Shown here piece after piece: positions 1 to 8,149 of a DNA stretch of 64,000 nt (positions are counted from its first letter, which is position 1; each line of letters starts with the position of its first letter). The stretch comes from Hyalangium versicolor (GTDB lineage Bacteria; Myxococcota; Myxococcia; Myxococcales; Myxococcaceae), in assembly GCF_020103695.1 (NCBI RefSeq), contig NZ_JAHXBF010000017.1, positions 62,001 to 126,000 of the forward strand, read 5' to 3'. Position numbers and translations under genes: made by a program. Under the pieces are notes generated by a model, which was not told where the DNA came from, ran no database searches, and worked only from the letters and a program-made list of their open reading frames with translations.

Positions 1-2888
1 ACAACCACCCCCAGGTGCAGAGCTTCCTGGACTTCTACAGCAAGCAGATCGGGATCCAGATCCCCGCGCTGTCCCGGAGCAAGCTGGCGCCGCTGCCCCC
101 GCGCTACCTGGACATCGCGGACAATGGCGGCAACGCCTCCTCCGGTAACTTCAACACCTCGCTGGTGTGCCAGTCGTGCCATGACAGCGACTGGAAGGTG
201 ACGGGCCAGGCCCTGCCCAACATGAGCTTCTGGGCCCAGGGCTTCCACAGCACCAACCCCAACTACCAGACGAAGAATGACATCGCCGCCAACTGGTCGC
301 TCTTCGGGGACTGGAGCGCCTCGATCAAGGCGCTGGCGGGCCGGGACCCTGTCTTCCTGGCGCAGGTGGAGTCCACCCGGCAGCTCAACTCCACCATCCC
401 GCCCATCGAGATCGACAACCTGTGCCTGCGCTGCCACTCACCGCTCGGCCAGCGGCAGGCCGAGAAGAACGGCCAGAAGTTCAGCCACTCCATGCTCTAC
501 GCGACGCCGCCGGGCTCGGGGTTCACCAACCCGCTCCCCGATGATCCCCTGGCGCAGTCTCAATACGCGACGTACGGAGCGCTGGGACGGGATGGCATCT
601 CGTGCAGCGCCTGCCACAGCGTGGCGCCCGACAAGGGCTTGCCCTGGGACGGGAGCGACTTCAGCGTCTTCTACGGCAACCCCAACCAGAACGTGTTTGG
701 CAACAACGTCTCCAACCGCATCAAGAAGGCGGGCGACACCACGACGCCCCCGCCCTTCCCCTTCACCTCTTCGATGACGACCCACCCGGGGAGCATCGTC
801 GGCCCGGACACGGGGCTCAACACCGCGCCCATGAGCAAGCTGGGGCTCAACCTGGCCACGGCCAGCACCCAGCCCTCGCCGGCCAACCCCACGCCGGACA
901 GCTACCTCCGGGACGCGACGGTCTGTGGCTCGTGCCACGCCGTGATCCTTCCCCAGGTGCCCACCACCTATGGCAAGGGAGTCCCCATCCCCTCCGGCTA
1001 CAAGGGCCCCGCGAGCTGCGACCCGGCGGCCCAGAAGACCTTCACCGGTGACTACCTCACGGACCCTTGCGTGGGCCTGGACTACGAGCAGACGACGTAC
1101 TTCGAGTGGTTGAACAGCGGCTACGCCTCCGGCACCGCCACGTGCCTGACGTGCCACATGCAGATCGCCACCACGCAGGACGCGGGGGGCAACCTGAACG
1201 TGGCGCAGTACAACAGCGACCTGGCACAGTTCTACGGCTCCAACACCCAGCTCACCCCGCGCCAGTACAACCGGCACACGCTGCTGGGCATCAACCTGTT
1301 CGTCCACGAGATGTTCCAGCAGTTCTCGGACGTGCTGGGCGTGGACTTCTACAAGCAGGACGACTCCGTCGTCCCGCCCTATCTCCAGCAGCGGCAGCCG
1401 TCGGGTGACTCCTCCAACCTGGTACCAAACCCGGGCGCAGAGGACGGAAACGCCAAGGGGTGGACAGGGTCCATCCAGGCTGCCACCCAAGTTTGGGAGC
1501 CGAACTTGAGCTGGGCGTACCCCTACAGCGGTAAATACTTCTTCACCGTCCAGAAGAACGCCCTCCTGAGCGTCGATCTCACACCCTTCGCCAAGCTCAT
1601 CGACGCGGGCGGGGTGCAGGTGAGCTTCACGGGGTATGTGCGCTGCGACGACACGCCGTGCGGGGGGAGCGGGACGAACCTCGCCTTCCAAGTGATGGGC
1701 CCTGGCATCGCCCCCCCTCCCTTCACCATCTCCCCCGTGACGGTGGGGTATTGGTCGTCCCCGCCCTTCCTGCTCAACCCGCTCGCCCCAGGGGCCCGCT
1801 CCATCCAGATCACCGTGACCGCGCCCACGCCCGTCTCCGTGGATAATCTGGGCATCCAGCTCGTGGACGCTGACAGAAGGACCATTCCCGTCTACGGAGG
1901 CGATCCCCAGCAGGCCCCGCGCAACTACGTCATCGCGCAGAACCTGCTGAACGCCGAGCAGTCCATCGTGGATCTGGCGCTCAACCAGGCCCAGGGCCAG
2001 GCCGGCGTGGGCAAGCCCGCGGTGCAGGTGGCCATCAACAGCGTGAAGGTGGACGGCAAGAACATCACCGCCAAGGTGACGGTGACGAACAACGCGGGCC
2101 ACAAGTTCCCCAGCGGCGCTCCGTTCCGGCGGGCCTTCCTGCAGTTCGAGCTGCTCGACCAGTACGGCGCGGTGCTCTGGGCCTCCGGACAGCCCAACGC
2201 GTACGGCGCCATTTGCGACGGACCGTGCAACTCGGATGGCACCAACATCCTCGAGTCCGAGTTCACCACGGACCGCAACGCGCTCCAGCCCCACCGCCAG
2301 ACGATCCGGAGCCAGGATCAGGTGCAGATCTACGAGCTGCGCGCCGCGGATGACTCCGGAGTCATCACCTCCCGGGAACTGCAAATCTTCGAGGCGGTGA
2401 AGGACAACCGGATCCTCCCCAGGAAGTGGGTTCCCCCCTCGGCGCGCAAGCCCACGGACACGCGCCTGGGTCTCAACCTCCAGCAGATGGCCCAGCTGAC
2501 CATGCCTCGCAGCAGCGTGCCGGGCTCGGAGCTGTCCACCGACCCCAACTACACGACCCTGAACGGGTCGGGAGTCGACCAGGTCACCTACACGTTCCCC
2601 CTGCCCCAGGGAGGCACGACGCCCACGTGGATCCGGGTCCGGATGAACTACCAGTCCGTGCCTCCGGGATACCTGGCGGCGCGCTTCAAGGAGGCGGTGG
2701 GCGACCTGACGCAGGGCAAGCCCGGCCCCGCCATGCAGCGGCTCATCTATATGACGAGCCGGCTGAACCTGGACCTGGGCCTGAAGGATCGCGCCAACCC
2801 CGCCAGCCCCCGGGACCTGGTGGAGAACTGGACGATGGTGCTGGGCGAAGCCGTGCAGCCGCTCAGCTACGCCCAGCCGCCCCGCTAA
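1..2888 (+). CDS. Multiheme c-type cytochrome, 5'-truncated by window edge
   Basis: The reading frame is already open at base 3 and the visible GTG at 15 is internal-looking, so the true start lies outside the window. Numbering from that GTG, five CxxCH haem c sites are visible: CQSCH (52), CLRCH (137), CSACH (197), CGSCH (304) and CLTCH (377). The haem domain is followed, around residues 470-620, by a beta-rich region that looks like a carbohydrate-binding-type sandwich, and then by a second beta-rich C-terminal part. A protein with covalent haem must be matured outside the cytoplasm, so it is periplasmic or cell-surface, probably in electron transfer. I do not recognise a specific named family. 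The gene ends just before a hairpin at 2899. Haem binding is well supported; the redox partner is unknown. Confidence 0.85.
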   Translation, partial: NHPQVQSFLDFYSKQIGIQIPALSRSKLAPLPPRYLDIADNGGNASSGNFNTSLVCQSCHDSDWKVTGQALPNMSFWAQGFHSTNPNYQTKNDIAANWSLFGDWSASIKALAGRDPVFLAQVESTRQLNSTIPPIEIDNLCLRCHSPLGQRQAEKNGQKFSHSMLYATPPGSGFTNPLPDDPLAQSQYATYGALGRDGISCSACHSVAPDKGLPWDGSDFSVFYGNPNQNVFGNNVSNRIKKAGDTTTPPPFPFTSSMTTHPGSIVGPDTGLNTAPMSKLGLNLATASTQPSPANPTPDSYLRDATVCGSCHAVILPQVPTTYGKGVPIPSGYKGPASCDPAAQKTFTGDYLTDPCVGLDYEQTTYFEWLNSGYASGTATCLTCHMQIATTQDAGGNLNVAQYNSDLAQFYGSNTQLTPRQYNRHTLLGINLFVHEMFQQFSDVLGVDFYKQDDSVVPPYLQQRQPSGDSSNLVPNPGAEDGNAKGWTGSIQAATQVWEPNLSWAYPYSGKYFFTVQKNALLSVDLTPFAKLIDAGGVQVSFTGYVRCDDTPCGGSGTNLAFQVMGPGIAPPPFTISPVTVGYWSSPPFLLNPLAPGARSIQITVTAPTPVSVDNLGIQLVDADRRTIPVYGGDPQQAPRNYVIAQNLLNAEQSIVDLALNQAQGQAGVGKPAVQVAINSVKVDGKNITAKVTVTNNAGHKFPSGAPFRRAFLQFELLDQYGAVLWASGQPNAYGAICDGPCNSDGTNILESEFTTDRNALQPHRQTIRSQDQVQIYELRAADDSGVITSRELQIFEAVKDNRILPRKWVPPSARKPTDTRLGLNLQQMAQLTMPRSSVPGSELSTDPNYTTLNGSGVDQVTYTFPLPQGGTTPTWIRVRMNYQSVPPGYLAARFKEAVGDLTQGKPGPAMQRLIYMTSRLNLDLGLKDRANPASPRDLVENWTMVLGEAVQPLSYAQPPR

Positions 2889-2898
2889 GGGCGATCGC

Positions 2899-2914
2899 GG
2901 CGAGCAAGCTCGCC
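2899..2914. terminator. Hairpin after multiheme cytochrome
   Basis: GGCGAGC-AA-GCTCGCC is a perfect 7-bp stem 11 bases after the stop codon. It is embedded in GATCGCGGCGAGC...CTCGCCC, and the same block (without the loop) recurs directly after the RCC1 gene at 8060. There is no U-tract, so termination is inferred from position only. Confidence 0.4.
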
Positions 2915-2949
2915 CAGGCCCCTGCGACGCCTCGAGTCCTTGTCAGTTC

Positions 2950-2983
2950 GAGGCGTTATCTCGCCAGACCAACCGCAGTCACG
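2950..2983. repeat. 34-bp dispersed repeat, copy 1
   Basis: Starts GAGGCGTTATCTCG and ends AACCGCAGTCACG. It matches 24566-24599 in the same orientation with 3 differences. Both copies lie in intergenic DNA. On the + strand both can be read as EALSRQ-(T/A)-NRSH, which could be the tail of a lost gene. Origin unknown. Confidence 0.6.
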
Positions 2984-3055
2984 TGGATGGCTCGCCCCCG
3001 TTTCCGGTAGAGCGCTTCCACTTGCGTAGGACGCGCCGCGATTCACGATGTGGAG

Positions 3056-3799
3056 TCATGGGGCTCTTGGCCTCATGGCCCTATCGAGTTGCGACTTGAT
3101 CCAACCGTTGTAGTTGGCAGTGGCCGTGAACCAGGACTGCTCACCCTGCTCCGAGTATCCGCCGTTGATACCTACGAGCCAGCGCTTCCCATCATCGAAG
3201 TACAAGGCCGGGCCGCCGCTGTCTCCCTCATGCGTATGGGCTCCTGCGCCATTGAAGCGGAACTCACGAACCCTCCCGTTGGGGAACCTCGTGACGGTGG
3301 AGATGGTGTTGGTGCCGGAGCGCCGGACGCTTCCATCGGAACCGTTCGTCTTGGTAGGGCCGTAACCAATGACGGTGAGTTCATCTCCTTCGGAGGCGTC
3401 TTGCGGCCTCAACACGACGTCAGGCTTGATTCCGTCCAACTCCTTGTCCAGCGCGACGATCGCGAGATCTGCAACGCGCTTGGCAGCGTCCACGAACCCC
3501 TCGCTGGTGCGCTGCGATGTGAATCCCTCGTGGACGATGACATCGCCTTCCGAAATTGTCGGTATCGGTTCCCATCCTCTCCTCTCCGGCCGGTAGAGAT
3601 AGAGGTGGCTGATGACCGTGGCTCTCTTGACGCACGAGGATCTATCGAACACCGCTTGAGTCACCGCGCAGAAACAATGAGCGGCAGTGAGGACGGCCTT
3701 GGGGGCGATGAGTATGCCGCTGCACGCTCCCGTAGAGAATCGCCCTTCATGCCAGGAATGCTGCTCTCTCCTTTGAACTCTGTATGGGGAGATACACAT
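3056..3799 (-). CDS. Trypsin-like (S1) serine protease; export signal lies in another frame
   Basis: All three catalytic elements of the chymotrypsin family are present: LTAAHC (His), ADLAIV (Asp) and GDSGGP (Ser, bases 3209-3226). The frame opens only at ATG 3799, with a TGA two codons upstream, and this start gives no signal peptide. In the neighbouring frame, ATG 3867 begins a good lipoprotein-like signal (hydrophobic run, then EVGC), but that frame runs on without protease motifs. The simplest reading is one exported lipoprotein protease with a single frameshift between about 3750 and 3800, either real or a sequence error. The alternative is a cytoplasmic start at 3799, which has GAGG four bases upstream. 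It lies just downstream of a catalytically dead relative on the same strand. Confidence 0.75.
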   Translation of the reverse strand: MCISPYRVQRREQHSWHEGRFSTGACSGILIAPKAVLTAAHCFCAVTQAVFDRSSCVKRATVISHLYLYRPERRGWEPIPTISEGDVIVHEGFTSQRTSEGFVDAAKRVADLAIVALDKELDGIKPDVVLRPQDASEGDELTVIGYGPTKTNGSDGSVRRSGTNTISTVTRFPNGRVREFRFNGAGAHTHEGDSGGPALYFDDGKRWLVGINGGYSEQGEQSWFTATANYNGWIKSQLDRAMRPRAP

Positions 3800-3891
3800 C
3801 CAACCTCAAAGCATATGGATAGAGCCACAAGCATCGATGACGCCACGAGGTTTCGGCAGGTCGGCATTCGACATCACCTCGAATGAGGAAC

Positions 3892-4965
3892 TCAGCGCCG
3901 GGGGGCGGGAGAATTGCTGGGAGGCTCCCCGCGAATCTGAGCCTGCACCCAATCTAGAAAGAGAGGAACGCTGGTGAAGGAGAGTTCTCGGCCCCCGCCG
4001 GTGCCCGCGACTCCGGCGAGCAGACGCCGGTGAGAGTCCTCTCGAAAGCAGGGTCCGCCAGCGTAGCCGTTGTAAATAAAGGGGCCATGCTGCTGATAAA
4101 GAATTCTTCCCTGTTCTCTCGGCAGGCTCTGGGTGACTGTGTTCTGGCGAAAGTAGCGGATCCCGTAGAGCCCGCCTACCGCCTGCTTTGTTCCACTGGA
4201 GGCATAGCCCGCCATGATGAGCGGGTCATGAGCTTGAAACTCGCCCTGCTCCATCAAGGCCTCAGGCTCCACATCCTTGACGGCTTCATCCAACACGACA
4301 ACAGCGAGATCCGCCTGCGCGGATCCAGGGACGCCTGCATCATCCGAGGCAAACTTGAATGCAGGGTGTGGGCGCACCTCGCCGTCGTAGTTGTGGAAGC
4401 TCATCCGGGTCGTGGATTCTGGGAACTTCTTGTCGAGGACTTCGCCATAGATGGCGGTTGTCACAACAACGCGTTGGAGGCATGAGGCGCTGGCATCAGG
4501 GAGAGAGTTGCTATTGGCAGGCGGCGGGCTCTTCGAGGATTCGCAGAGGCAACTGGCCGCGGTGAGGACAACTCGATGGCTGATCAGGACGCCACTGCAT
4601 CTGGCCGACATGCTCTCTGAGTCAGTGCTGATCATGACCGTGGAGGCATAGCGATTCTCGACATCCATCGTTCCTGCATATTGATAGAGGCGGGTATTGG
4701 TGACTCCCAACTCCAGAGTGTCTTGAGAGGCATCGGGTTGCAGGGCGCCGGCATCGGATGGGATGTTGCCACCAGGATTGGGTGGAGGGGCGGCGGAACG
4801 AGAAGAGTGAGGCACTGGCACGCTCAGCGGCACTTCCCCGCAACTCTTGTATCCGATCACTCCCAGAATGGCTGAGGTGAGGAGTAGGACGGAGACGAGA
4901 CCCATCCTGCGTTGAGGGTGAGCATTGGGGCGGGGCTCTCTCACGTGACTGACATGAGCACTCAT
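3892..4965 (-). CDS. Trypsin-fold pseudoprotease (membrane-anchored)
   Basis: Clearly related to the preceding protease by fold signatures, but two catalytic residues are gone. TAAHC is TAASC (the His codon is Ser at 4552-4554), and GDSGGP is GYAGGP (4051-4068, Ser to Ala). The Asp region (ADLAVVVLD) remains. The start chosen is ATG 4965 (MSAHVSH), which places a hydrophobic segment (GLVSVLLLTSAILGVIGY) near the N-terminus as an uncleaved anchor or signal, followed by a Pro/Ser-rich linker of about 50 residues. The frame is open up to 5163, but that extension has no recognisable content. The dead site suggests a binding, inhibitory or decoy role, perhaps on the substrate of its active neighbour. 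The fold is well supported; the role is inferred. Confidence 0.8.
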   Translation of the reverse strand: MSAHVSHVREPRPNAHPQRRMGLVSVLLLTSAILGVIGYKSCGEVPLSVPVPHSSRSAAPPPNPGGNIPSDAGALQPDASQDTLELGVTNTRLYQYAGTMDVENRYASTVMISTDSESMSARCSGVLISHRVVLTAASCLCESSKSPPPANSNSLPDASASCLQRVVVTTAIYGEVLDKKFPESTTRMSFHNYDGEVRPHPAFKFASDDAGVPGSAQADLAVVVLDEAVKDVEPEALMEQGEFQAHDPLIMAGYASSGTKQAVGGLYGIRYFRQNTVTQSLPREQGRILYQQHGPFIYNGYAGGPCFREDSHRRLLAGVAGTGGGRELSFTSVPLFLDWVQAQIRGEPPSNSPAPRR

Positions 4966-5246
4966 GGTGCCTGGGGTCAAGCCAAGCGGGGCGCCAAGGT
5001 GCGCTGCTACTTCGGCTCGGCGGACCTGATGCCTCGCTTGGGAGCTCGAGGCGGACGGCGCGAGCTGATGGAGCAAGCGGTGTGACTGGCGCGAGCCAAG
5101 ATGGCGCACTCCGCTCCGATCTGGGGCGGTCAGGAGATCCACTCTGGACGGGAGTTTCCTCATTTTCGATCAGTTCCCATCTGAAGGAGCACCGGCACAC
5201 GGCTCGCATTGAGGGGAGGTGACCTCTCACAAAGGAGCAAGACGGA
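4966..5246. other. Intergenic, divergent promoter region
   Basis: Separates the pseudoprotease (-) from the RCC1 lipoprotein (+). The + strand has AAAGGAG about 10 bases before ATG 5247, a good ribosome binding site. A 43-codon + frame at 4954-5085 has no recognisable content, and I do not call it a gene. Confidence 0.5.
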
Positions 5247-8060
5247 ATGCGGACGTGGAAGAGCGCGAGACCCCTGTGGCTGCTGTTGGGGGCGTTGGCG
5301 AGCGGCTGTGGTGCGGAGCTGGAGACGGCGGCGGAGCAGCCCCTGACCCGTCCCCTCCAGACGGCCACGGCCTCGGCGGCCCTGGTGCAGACGGCGAGCT
5401 ACGACTCGGGGCTTCAGGCGCCCAAGTGCACGGCGGGGGCTTCAGGCTGCGACACGGGGCCCTCGCTGGTACTCGGCCGCGGTCCGATCGGCTCGGAGCC
5501 CCAGGCCCCCAACACGCTGGGCGGCAGCTGTGCGGACGGCTCCGCGGGCGCCTTCCACTCGGACGAGTCGCTGGATCGGCTGAAGATCTCCACGGTGGAC
5601 GGCGCGGCCCTGGCGCCGGGCAAGGCTGTCACGGTGGAGGCCACCGTCTGGGCATATTCCGGCTACAGCTCGGATCATCTGGACATCTACGTGGCGGCGG
5701 ACGCGAGCAACCCGTCGTGGACCTTCGTCACCACGCTCACGCCGTCCGGGGCTGGGACACAGGTGCTGGTGGCCAACACCACCCTGCCCTCGACAGGCGG
5801 CAGCATGCAGGCAGTGCGCGCCTCGTTCCGCTACGGGGGATCGGCCAACCCTTGTACCTACGGGAGCTACGATGAGCGCGACGACCTGGCCTTCGAGGTG
5901 GGGACCGCCACGCCCCCGCCTCCTCCGCCGCCCTCCACCGCGAGCCGGGCCACCCTGAGCACGGGTGAGCGGCTCTCGCTGAGCATCGCGGCGGATGGCA
6001 CGGTGTGGACGTGGGGCAGCAACAAGGGGGCCTATACGGATGGGTTCTCCACCCTCCGCGGCCAGCGGCAGACGGTGTCGGGGCTGAGCAACGTGGTGTC
6101 GCTGGCGTCCGGGGGCTCGCACCAGTTGGCGCTGAAGTCGGACGCCACGGCGTGGGCCTGGGGCAGCAACAGCGATGGGCAGTTGGGCAATGGGACGACG
6201 AGCTCCGCCAGCACCCCAGTGCAGGTGGTGGGGCTGAGCTCGGTGACCGCGCTGGCCGGGGGCTCGAGGCACTCGCTGGCGGTGAAGAGCGACGGGACGC
6301 TGTGGAGCTGGGGCAACAACATGTACAGCCAGCTGGGGGATGGGACGACCACGGACCGCTCCTCGCCCGCGCAGGTGCAGGGCCTGAGCGGCGTGGTGAC
6401 GGCAGCGGCGGGCGACTACCACACGCTGGCGGTGACCTCGGCGGGTGCGGTGTGGAGCTGGGGCTCCAACTGGAGTGGCGAGCTGGGAGATGGGACGACC
6501 ACCGGACGCGGCACGCCGACGCAGGTGGTGGGGCTGAGCGGGGTGAAGGCGGTAGCGGCGGGTTCGAGCTACTCGCTGGCGGTGAAGACGGACGGCACCG
6601 TGTGGGCCTGGGGCGACAACAGCTCGGGCCAGCTGGGCGATGGGACAACCACCGCACGCCGCACGCCGGTGCAGGTGCTGGGGCTGACGGGCGTGGTGGC
6701 GGTGGCGGCCGGGTACTCCCACTCGGTGGCGGTGAAGTCGGACGGCACCGTGTGGGCCTGGGGCGGCAATGACTTGGGCCAGCTGGGAGATGGGACGACC
6801 ACCAACCGCAGCACGCCGGTGCAGGTGTCGGGGCTGAGCGGCGCGGTGGAGGTGGCGGCGGGCGGCTACCACTCGTCGGTGAAGCACTCGGACGGGCGCA
6901 TCTGGGCCTGGGGCAGCAACGATCAATACGAGCTGGGCGATGGGAAGATCGTGAGCACCACCAACCCGGTGCCGGTGCAGAACCTGACGAACGTAACGGC
7001 GGCAGCGGTGGGCTACTGGCACATGCTGGCGCTTCGCTCGGATGGCACGCTGTGGTCGTGGGGCGGTGGCCTCTCGTACCCATACCCGCTGGGGCATGCT
7101 CGGACCGCCCAGCACGTGCCGGCGCAGGTGACGGGGCTGAGCACTGTGACGGCGGTGGCGGCGGGCCAGATGTACTCGTTGGCGGCGAAGGCGGACGGCA
7201 CCGTGTGGGCGTGGGGCTATGGGGGCTATGGCTCGCTGGGTATCGGGCCCCTCAACGGCAACGAGTACTACTTCACGCCCCTCCAAGTGCCGGGCCTGAC
7301 GGGGGTGTCGGCGCTGAAGGCGGGCTACTTCCACTCGCTGGCGATGAAGAGCGACGGGACACTGTGGGCCTGGGGCGACAACCTCTATGGACAGGTGGGG
7401 GACGGGACGACGATCCGGCGCTATTCGCCGGTGCAGGTGCCGGGGATGACGGGCGTGGTGGCGGTGGCGGCGGGCTATGCGCACACGTTGGTGCTGCGCA
7501 CGGACGGCACCGTGTGGGCTTGGGGACGCAATGACTCCGGCCAGCTGGGAGATGGGACGACCACACACCACAGCTTGCCGATGCAGGTGCCGGGACTGAC
7601 GGGCGTGGTGGCGGTGGCGGCGGGAGACAACCACTCGCTGGCGGTGAAGAGCGACGGGACGCTGTGGGTGTGGGGGTACAACGGCTATGGCCAGTTGGGG
7701 GACGGAACCTCCACCGCGCGCAGCACGCCGGTGCGGGTGACGGCCCTGAGCGGCGTGGCGGGGGTGTCGGCGGGCGAGAGCCACTCGCTGGCGGTGAAGA
7801 CGGATGGCACCGTGTGGGCCTGGGGCAGCAGCTCCCAGGGCCAGGTGGGCGGAGGGGCGTACGCCTCCAGCACGACGCCGAAGCAGGTGACGGGACTGAG
7901 CGGCGTGAAGAGCGTCTTCGCGGGCAGCCTGTCCTCGATGACGCTGAGCCAGACCGGCGGCACGCTGTCCGTCTGGGGCAACAACTGGATGGGTCAGTTG
8001 GGTGATGGCTCGTACCTCTACCGCACCACACCGGCCCTGGTCGTGGGCTTCGGCCCCTGA
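5247..8060 (+). CDS. RCC1-repeat lipoprotein with 14 repeats
   Basis: The signal peptide ends in LASGC, a lipobox, so the protein is a surface or periplasmic lipoprotein. Residues about 45-220 form a beta-sandwich-like module that myxobacteria often place in front of secreted domains. A run of Pro (PPPPPPP) then leads into RCC1 repeats, each with the pattern GV-x-AVAAG-x-x-HSLAVK-x-DGTVWAWG-x-N-x-x-GQLGDGTT. I count 14 repeats, which would make two seven-bladed propellers. Neighbouring repeats are very similar at DNA level, so copy number may vary. The role is probably protein or ligand binding outside the cell; nothing suggests the Ran exchange function of eukaryotic RCC1. The start is supported by AAAGGAG upstream. 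Confidence 0.93.
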   Translation: MRTWKSARPLWLLLGALASGCGAELETAAEQPLTRPLQTATASAALVQTASYDSGLQAPKCTAGASGCDTGPSLVLGRGPIGSEPQAPNTLGGSCADGSAGAFHSDESLDRLKISTVDGAALAPGKAVTVEATVWAYSGYSSDHLDIYVAADASNPSWTFVTTLTPSGAGTQVLVANTTLPSTGGSMQAVRASFRYGGSANPCTYGSYDERDDLAFEVGTATPPPPPPPSTASRATLSTGERLSLSIAADGTVWTWGSNKGAYTDGFSTLRGQRQTVSGLSNVVSLASGGSHQLALKSDATAWAWGSNSDGQLGNGTTSSASTPVQVVGLSSVTALAGGSRHSLAVKSDGTLWSWGNNMYSQLGDGTTTDRSSPAQVQGLSGVVTAAAGDYHTLAVTSAGAVWSWGSNWSGELGDGTTTGRGTPTQVVGLSGVKAVAAGSSYSLAVKTDGTVWAWGDNSSGQLGDGTTTARRTPVQVLGLTGVVAVAAGYSHSVAVKSDGTVWAWGGNDLGQLGDGTTTNRSTPVQVSGLSGAVEVAAGGYHSSVKHSDGRIWAWGSNDQYELGDGKIVSTTNPVPVQNLTNVTAAAVGYWHMLALRSDGTLWSWGGGLSYPYPLGHARTAQHVPAQVTGLSTVTAVAAGQMYSLAAKADGTVWAWGYGGYGSLGIGPLNGNEYYFTPLQVPGLTGVSALKAGYFHSLAMKSDGTLWAWGDNLYGQVGDGTTIRRYSPVQVPGMTGVVAVAAGYAHTLVLRTDGTVWAWGRNDSGQLGDGTTTHHSLPMQVPGLTGVVAVAAGDNHSLAVKSDGTLWVWGYNGYGQLGDGTSTARSTPVRVTALSGVAGVSAGESHSLAVKTDGTVWAWGSSSQGQVGGGAYASSTTPKQVTGLSGVKSVFAGSLSSMTLSQTGGTLSVWGNNWMGQLGDGSYLYRTTPALVVGFGP

Positions 8061-8064
8061 TCGC

Positions 8065-8076
8065 GGCGAGCTCGCC
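8065..8076. other. GGCGAGCTCGCC palindrome in a repeated 3' element
   Basis: A 12-bp perfect palindrome preceded by GATCGC, five bases after the RCC1 stop codon. The same block occurs at 2893-2915 after the cytochrome gene. It is possibly a 3' end signal. Confidence 0.35.
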
Positions 8077-8087
8077 CGTAGGACATG

Positions 8088-8123
8088 AAAAAAGGCCCAC
8101 CTGGTTCCAGGTGGGCCTCTTCT
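8088..8123 (-). terminator. Bidirectional intrinsic terminator
   Basis: An 11-bp perfect stem, GGCCCACCTGG / CCAGGTGGGCC (8094-8104 and 8107-8117), with a two-base loop. On the minus strand it is followed by six T residues, a textbook terminator for the metalloprotease. On the plus strand it is followed by TCTTCTC and would serve the RCC1 gene. Confidence 0.9.
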
Positions 8124-8149
8124 CAACTCGAGCTACAACGGACAGCCAA

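Noticed and set aside
4954..5085. Short + strand frame read as a transposase remnant
   Set aside because: No catalytic motif or terminal repeats, and it overlaps the supported start of the gene on the other strand.
5442..8126. Very long open frame on the minus strand across the RCC1 gene
   Set aside because: It is rich in His, Arg and Gly with no domain, and mirrors the third-position GC of the real gene. The same applies to long antisense frames over 438-2384, 21704-24283, 34440-35636 and 37056-38966.
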